DNA from: Saccharothrix deserti
GTDB lineage: Bacteria; Actinomycetota; Actinomycetes; Mycobacteriales; Pseudonocardiaceae
Direction: 5' to 3'
NCBI RefSeq assembly: GCF_009769385.1
Contig: NZ_VKAB01000008.1
Coordinates: 372,001-436,000 of the forward strand
Length of the DNA: 64,000 nucleotides
Below the pieces are notes generated by a model. It did no database searches. It was given only the letters and a program-made list of their open reading frames with translations, and had not been told where the DNA came from. Positions 59,813 to 64,000 of the stretch are shown in pieces. How positions within the stretch are numbered: the first letter of the stretch is position 1; each line of letters begins with the position of its first letter. The translations under genes and the position numbers were made by a program.

Positions 59813-61375
59813 TCACTTGCCTTCCTGCGCGACCGGGTCGGCCACCCCGACCTCGCTGAGCGTCGCCCCGACGGACGGGGTGATCACGTCCAACACCGGC
59901 TTCGGGTAGAAGCCGAGCACCAGGATCAGTGCCACCAGCGGCGCGAGCACGGCCAGTTCGCGCTTGTTCAGGTCCGGCACCGACGCCCGTTCCGGGTCGA
60001 CCGCCGCGCCGGGTCCACCGACCGCGTCGATCAGCGCGGTGCCGCGCACCGGGCCCTGGAACACGCGCTGGTACAGCCACAGGACGTACAGCGCGGCCAG
60101 CACCATGCCGACGGCGGCCAGGATCGTGTAGACCGGTTCGTTCGGGTAGGAGCCGATGAGCACCAGGAACTCGCTCACGAACGAGTTGGTGCCCGGCAGC
60201 GCCAGCGACGACAGACCGGCCACGAAGAACAGGCCGCCCAGCACCGGGGTCAGCTTGGCCATGCCGCCGTAGTCCTCGATCAGGCGCGACCCGCCGCGGG
60301 CCATCACCATGCCGACGACCAGGAACAACATGCCGGTCGAGATGCCGTGGTTGACCATGTACAGCACCGCGCCGGTGCCCGCCTGCGAGCTGAACGCGAA
60401 GATGCCCAGCGCGATGAAGCCGAAGTGCGCGATCGACGTGTAGGCCACGAACCGCTTCATGTCGGACTGGCCGACCGCGAGCAGCGAGCCGTACAGGATG
60501 CCGACCACGGCGAGGATCAGCACCAGCGGCGCGAGCTCCTTGCTGGCCGCCGGGAACAGCGGCAGGCAGTAGCGCAGGAAGCCGAACGTGCCGATCTTGT
60601 CCAGGATGCCGACCAGCAGCACGCCCGCGCCGACCGGCGCTTCCGCACCGGCGTCCGGCAGCCAGGTGTGCAGCGGCACCAGCGGCGCCTTGATCGCGAA
60701 CGCGATGAAGAAGCCGAGGAACAGCCAGATCTGGGTGGACAGCGGCAGGTCCCGCGTCACCGTGACCAGCGTGGCCCAGTCGAACGTGCCGCTACCGAGC
60801 TTGTCCGCGCTGACCACGTACAGGCCGATCACCGAGGCCAGCATGATCAGGCCGCCGAGCAGCGAGTACAGGAAGAACTTCATCGCCGCGTACTGCCGGT
60901 TCGGCCCGCCGAAGCGGCCGATCAGGAAGTACATCGGGACCAGCACGGCCTCGAAGAACACGTAGAACACGAACACGTCGGTGGCCGCGAAGACACCGAC
61001 CATGCCGGTCTGCATGGCCAGCAGCAGCGCGAAGAACCCGCCCGCGCTGCGGCCCTCGGGCAGCTTGTCCGCCCACGAGCCGCCGATGACGACCGGCACC
61101 AGGAACGCGATCAGCGCGATCATCACCAGCGCGATGCCGTCCACGCCGAACGACAGGTGCACGCCGAAGGCGGGGATCCAGTCGGCCGAGCTGGTCAGCT
61201 GCAACCGGTCGCCGCCCGGGTCGAACGCGGTCCACGCCAGCACCGCCAGCGCCAGCTCCACCAGGGAGAACGCCAGCGCGACCGTCTTGGCCAACCGGTC
61301 GTTGCCCCGCAGGAACGCCACCACCAGGCTGCCGACCAGCGGCAGCAGGAGCAGCGCGATCAGCGTCCAGCTCAC
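59813..61375 (-). CDS. nuoM: NADH-quinone oxidoreductase subunit M
   Basis: A 520-residue antiporter-like subunit with about 14 helices. Landmarks are F-Y-V-F-F-E-A-V-L-V-P-M-Y-F (conserved glutamate), K-A-P-L-V-P-L-H-T-W-L-P-D-A-G-A-E-A-P and K-R-F-V-A-Y-T-S-I-A-H-F-G. It pumps protons in the membrane arm. ATG 61375 overlaps the nuoL stop by 4 bp. Confidence 0.96.
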   Translation of the reverse strand: MSWTLIALLLLPLVGSLVVAFLRGNDRLAKTVALAFSLVELALAVLAWTAFDPGGDRLQLTSSADWIPAFGVHLSFGVDGIALVMIALIAFLVPVVIGGSWADKLPEGRSAGGFFALLLAMQTGMVGVFAATDVFVFYVFFEAVLVPMYFLIGRFGGPNRQYAAMKFFLYSLLGGLIMLASVIGLYVVSADKLGSGTFDWATLVTVTRDLPLSTQIWLFLGFFIAFAIKAPLVPLHTWLPDAGAEAPVGAGVLLVGILDKIGTFGFLRYCLPLFPAASKELAPLVLILAVVGILYGSLLAVGQSDMKRFVAYTSIAHFGFIALGIFAFSSQAGTGAVLYMVNHGISTGMLFLVVGMVMARGGSRLIEDYGGMAKLTPVLGGLFFVAGLSSLALPGTNSFVSEFLVLIGSYPNEPVYTILAAVGMVLAALYVLWLYQRVFQGPVRGTALIDAVGGPGAAVDPERASVPDLNKRELAVLAPLVALILVLGFYPKPVLDVITPSVGATLSEVGVADPVAQEGK

Positions 61376-63342
61376 GAGAACCTCACCATCAGCAGCGCGC
61401 CCAGGACGAAGACCGCACCCAGGAGCATGGAGAGCGCGTACGAGCGCACGAACCCGGTCTGCAACCTGCGCAGCCGGCCCGAGCTACCGCCCAGCAGCGC
61501 CGCCGACCCGTTGACCAGGCCGTCGACGCCCTTGTTGTCCACGAACACCAGCGCGCGGGTGAGCCAGGTGCCCGGCCGCGCGAACAGCGCCTCGTTCAGC
61601 GCGTTGCCGTACAGGTCGGCGCGCGCGGCGCGGACCGGGAACGACACCCGCACCGGGCGTTCCACCGGCTGGGGCCGGCGGCCGAAGATCAGGTAGGCGA
61701 TCAGCACACCGAGCGCCGACAGGCCGAGCACCAGGTAGTTGACCACGCTGTGGTCCAGCACCCCGTGCTGCTCCTGCAACTCGCCCAGCGACGGCGCCAG
61801 CCAACCCGAGAGGTTGTGGTTCGACTCCAGGAACCAACCCGCACCGACCGACCCGACCGCCAGCAGGATCATCGGCACCGTCATCGACAGGCCGGACTCG
61901 TGCGGGTGGTACTCGCGGCCGTCGGCGGACTTGAGGTCCGTCCAGCGCGGCTTGCCCAGGAACACCAGGAACAGCAGGCGCGTCATGTAGAACGCGGTGA
62001 TGCCCGCACCGAGCGCGGCCACACCGCCGAACACCCAACCGCGCCAGCCCGGCTCGCTGAACGCCGCCGCGATGATGGCGTCCTTGGAGAAGTAGCCGGA
62101 CAGGAACGGGAAGCCGATCAGGGCCAGGTAGCCCAGGCCCCAGGTGACGAAGGTGATCGGCATCTTGCGGGCCAGGCCGCCCATCCGCCGGATGTCGCCC
62201 TCGTCGTTCATGCCGTGCATGACCGAACCGGCGCCGAGGAACAGTCCGGCCTTGAAGAAGCCGTGCGTGAGCAGGTGCATGATGCCCAGCGCGTAGCCGA
62301 CCGGACCGAGGCCGACGGCCAGGATCATGTAGCCGATCTGGCTGACCGTCGAGTAGGCCAGCACCTTCTTGAAGTCGTCGTAGGCGCAGCCGATGATGCA
62401 GCCGATCAGCAGCGTCAGCCCACCGATGATCATCACGACCAGTCGGCCGTCAGCGCTGAGGTTGTAGATCGGGTTCGACCGGGCGATCAGGTAGACGCCC
62501 GCGGTGACCATCGTGGCCGCGTGGATCAGGGCCGAGACGGGCGTCGGGCCGGCCATCGCGTCCGGCAACCACGCCTGCAGCGGGAACTGGCCGGACTTGC
62601 CGCACGCGCCGAGCAGCAGCAGCAACGTGATGGCCAGGACCTCGGCCGACGAGAACTCGTCGACGCGGGCGAACACCTCGGTGAACTGGGTGGTGCCCAG
62701 CGTGTTGAACATCATGAAGATGGCGATCGCCAGACCCAGGTCACCGACCCGGTTCATCAGGAACGCCTTCTTCGCGGCCGACGCCGCCTCCGGCTTGTAC
62801 TGGTACCAGCCGATGAGCAGGTAGGACGCGAGACCGACGCCCTCCCAGCCGAAGTACAGCGTCACGAAGCCGTTGCCGAGCACCAGCAGCAGCATCGCGG
62901 CGACGAAGAGGTTCAGGTAGGCGAAGAACTTCCGCCGCCCGGCCTCGTGCGCCATGTAGCCGATCGAGTAGATGTGGATCAGCGACCCGACACCGGTGAT
63001 CAGCAGCACGAACGTCAGCGACAGCGGGTCCAGGCGCAGCCCGAACTCCACGTCCAGCGCGGCCACCGGCACCCAGTCGAACAGGTGCACCTCGCTGGTC
63101 CGCTCCTCCGGGCTCATGCCCAGGGTGGAGAAGAACAGCGCGACCCCGTACGCGAACGCGGCGATCACGGTGGCGCAGCCCAGCAGGTGGCCCCACTTGT
63201 CGGTGCGCTTGCCACCCACGAGCAGCACGAGCGCGCCGAAGGCCGGCAGGGCTAGCAACAACCAGGCGAGACTCCCGATCCCGCTGGCGGCAACAACGCC
63301 CGAAGACCCGCTTGCGGGGTCGAGCATCAGCACAGTCGTCAC
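61372..63342 (-). CDS. nuoL: NADH-quinone oxidoreductase subunit L
   Basis: A 656-residue distal membrane subunit with about 16 helices and the amphipathic lateral helix near the C-terminus. Key segments are F-G-W-E-G-V-G-L-A-S-Y-L-L-I-G-W-Y, K-S-G-Q-F-P-L-Q-A-W-L-P-D-A-M-A-G-P-T and K-K-V-L-A-Y-S-T-V-S-Q-I-G-Y. It starts at GTG 63342, ten bases after nuoK. Confidence 0.96.
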   Translation of the reverse strand: MTTVLMLDPASGSSGVVAASGIGSLAWLLLALPAFGALVLLVGGKRTDKWGHLLGCATVIAAFAYGVALFFSTLGMSPEERTSEVHLFDWVPVAALDVEFGLRLDPLSLTFVLLITGVGSLIHIYSIGYMAHEAGRRKFFAYLNLFVAAMLLLVLGNGFVTLYFGWEGVGLASYLLIGWYQYKPEAASAAKKAFLMNRVGDLGLAIAIFMMFNTLGTTQFTEVFARVDEFSSAEVLAITLLLLLGACGKSGQFPLQAWLPDAMAGPTPVSALIHAATMVTAGVYLIARSNPIYNLSADGRLVVMIIGGLTLLIGCIIGCAYDDFKKVLAYSTVSQIGYMILAVGLGPVGYALGIMHLLTHGFFKAGLFLGAGSVMHGMNDEGDIRRMGGLARKMPITFVTWGLGYLALIGFPFLSGYFSKDAIIAAAFSEPGWRGWVFGGVAALGAGITAFYMTRLLFLVFLGKPRWTDLKSADGREYHPHESGLSMTVPMILLAVGSVGAGWFLESNHNLSGWLAPSLGELQEQHGVLDHSVVNYLVLGLSALGVLIAYLIFGRRPQPVERPVRVSFPVRAARADLYGNALNEALFARPGTWLTRALVFVDNKGVDGLVNGSAALLGGSSGRLRRLQTGFVRSYALSMLLGAVFVLGALLMVRFS

Positions 63343-63352
63343 CGGTGACCCC

Positions 63353-63652
63353 TCAGTACTTCAGCAGGTTGGAATCGTCGACCGAGGCCGAGCGACGCGT
63401 CTTGAAGATCGCCATGATGATCGTCAGACCGACCACGACCTCGGCCGCGGCGACGACCATCACGAAGAACGCCATCACCTGGCCGTCCAGCCCGCCGTTG
63501 ATGCGGGCGAACGTGACCAGGGTGAGGTTCACCGCGTTGAGCATCAGCTCCACGCACATGAACACCACGATGGCGTTGCGCCGCACCAGAACGCCGACCG
63601 CACCGAGGCTGAACAGCAGCGCGGACAGCAGCAGGTAGTACGTAGGGGTCAC
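63353..63652 (-). CDS. nuoK: NADH-quinone oxidoreductase subunit K
   Basis: A 99-residue protein with three membrane helices. The conserved glutamates are in [11 protein letters not shown] and in A-A-A-E-V-V-V-G-L, both needed for proton transfer. It is coupled to nuoJ by a GTGA overlap. Confidence 0.96.
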   Translation of the reverse strand: MTPTYYLLLSALLFSLGAVGVLVRRNAIVVFMCVELMLNAVNLTLVTFARINGGLDGQVMAFFVMVVAAAEVVVGLTIIMAIFKTRRSASVDDSNLLKY

Positions 63653-64000
63653 GACGACTCTCCCTTGAGCGCGTGCGCGTCCGGCTGGTGCCCGGTGCCG
63701 GACACCTCCGCGACGTCGTCCTCGAGAGTTTCCCTGGCGGTCGTCTCGATCAGCTCGGACAGGGACTCGGAGGCGACCGAGCCGTCCGGCAGCAGGGCGG
63801 GCGTGGCCACCGAGTTGGCGGTGGCGAACACGCCGGGGCCGGGCAGCGAGCCGGGGCGGTTGCCGCGGAAGCGCTCCTCGACCAGCTGCTTCTGGGTCTT
63901 CTTGGCGTCCTGGCCGGTGCGCGAGGTGAACGCGAGCACCATCGCGCCGACCGCCGCGGTGATCAGCAGCGCGGACGTCAGCTCGAACGGGAACAGGTAG
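63649..64000 (-). CDS. nuoJ: NADH-quinone oxidoreductase subunit J (partial, N-terminus off window)
   Basis: The C-terminal 116 residues of NuoJ. The visible part begins with the end of a membrane helix ([22 protein letters not shown]), then the soluble C-terminal tail usual for actinobacterial NuoJ. The frame continues off the right edge. Its stop overlaps nuoK by 4 bp. Confidence 0.9.
   Translation of the reverse strand, partial: YLFPFELTSALLITAAVGAMVLAFTSRTGQDAKKTQKQLVEERFRGNRPGSLPGPGVFATANSVATPALLPDGSVASESLSELIETTARETLEDDVAEVSGTGHQPDAHALKGESS

Noticed and set aside
57685..59859. 724-residue open frame opposite the prenyl synthase and nuoN
   Set aside because: Antisense shadow spanning two well-identified genes; low-complexity His/Arg/Glu composition.
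61750..63255. 501-residue open frame opposite nuoL
   Set aside because: Antisense shadow; NuoL motifs are unmistakable on the other strand.

Overview
The window is high-GC actinobacterial chromosome, most likely from the Pseudonocardiaceae (Saccharothrix/Lentzea/Actinosynnema-like). Indicators are about 70% GC by eye, frequent GTG starts, 4-bp ATGA/GTGA gene overlaps, an mce lipid-import operon next to rplJL, HadAB-like dehydratases, a two-subunit 2-oxoglutarate:ferredoxin oxidoreductase, menaquinone-type polyprenyl synthesis and a 14-subunit-type complex I. The family assignment is inference; no 16S rRNA gene is present.

Layout. 1-11.1 kb (minus strand): one tightly coupled mce operon (mlaF-like ATPase, yrbE A and B, mceA-F, two Mce-associated membrane proteins). 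11.4-16.3 kb (minus): translation and secretion block rplL, rplJ with an attenuator, rplA, rplK, nusG, secE, tRNA-Trp, interrupted by one plus-strand membrane protein. 16.5-25.5 kb: aspartate aminotransferase, two MmpS-like proteins (the second frameshifted), HadB/HadA-like hydratases, rpmG, tRNA-Met, tRNA-Thr, a degenerate-GGDEF/EAL protein, a PhzF-like enzyme, a GNAT protein, and a small gene followed by a perfect SOS (LexA) box.

25.8-41.4 kb: a 15.5-kb integrative element of the AICE type in the 3' half of tRNA-Tyr, bounded by a perfect 52-bp direct repeat. It carries a tyrosine integrase, an excisionase, a DUF3631-type ATPase (probable replication protein), a TraB/FtsK-like translocase, small transfer and membrane proteins, a Pycsar-effector-like membrane protein, and a GntR-P-loop fusion regulator with a 2-hydroxyacid dehydrogenase. 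It also carries two membrane-anchored pentapeptide-repeat proteins. Between these two lies a noncoding array of four about 100-bp modules rich in GGTAACC/GGTTACC, two direct and two inverted. This array with its flanking genes is the best candidate in the window for something undescribed.

41.5-64 kb: yajQ, rmlA, htpX, an orphan nuoB-nuoC-nuoI trio, LysR- and AraC-type regulators, a TIGR03086-like protein, a dimethylargininase-like enzyme divergent from an Lrp regulator, an enoyl-CoA hydratase, korAB, a proline-rich sunset-domain protein, a RarD-like permease, a polyprenyl diphosphate synthase, and the membrane arm of complex I (nuoN, M, L, K and partial J).

The core genes form coherent modules: lipid uptake, ribosome stalk and transcription-translation coupling, the reductive ferredoxin branch of the TCA cycle, and quinone-linked respiration. 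The element is the only clearly accessory segment. It has conjugation, replication and integration modules on the right and a cargo/regulatory region, partly AT-rich, on the left.
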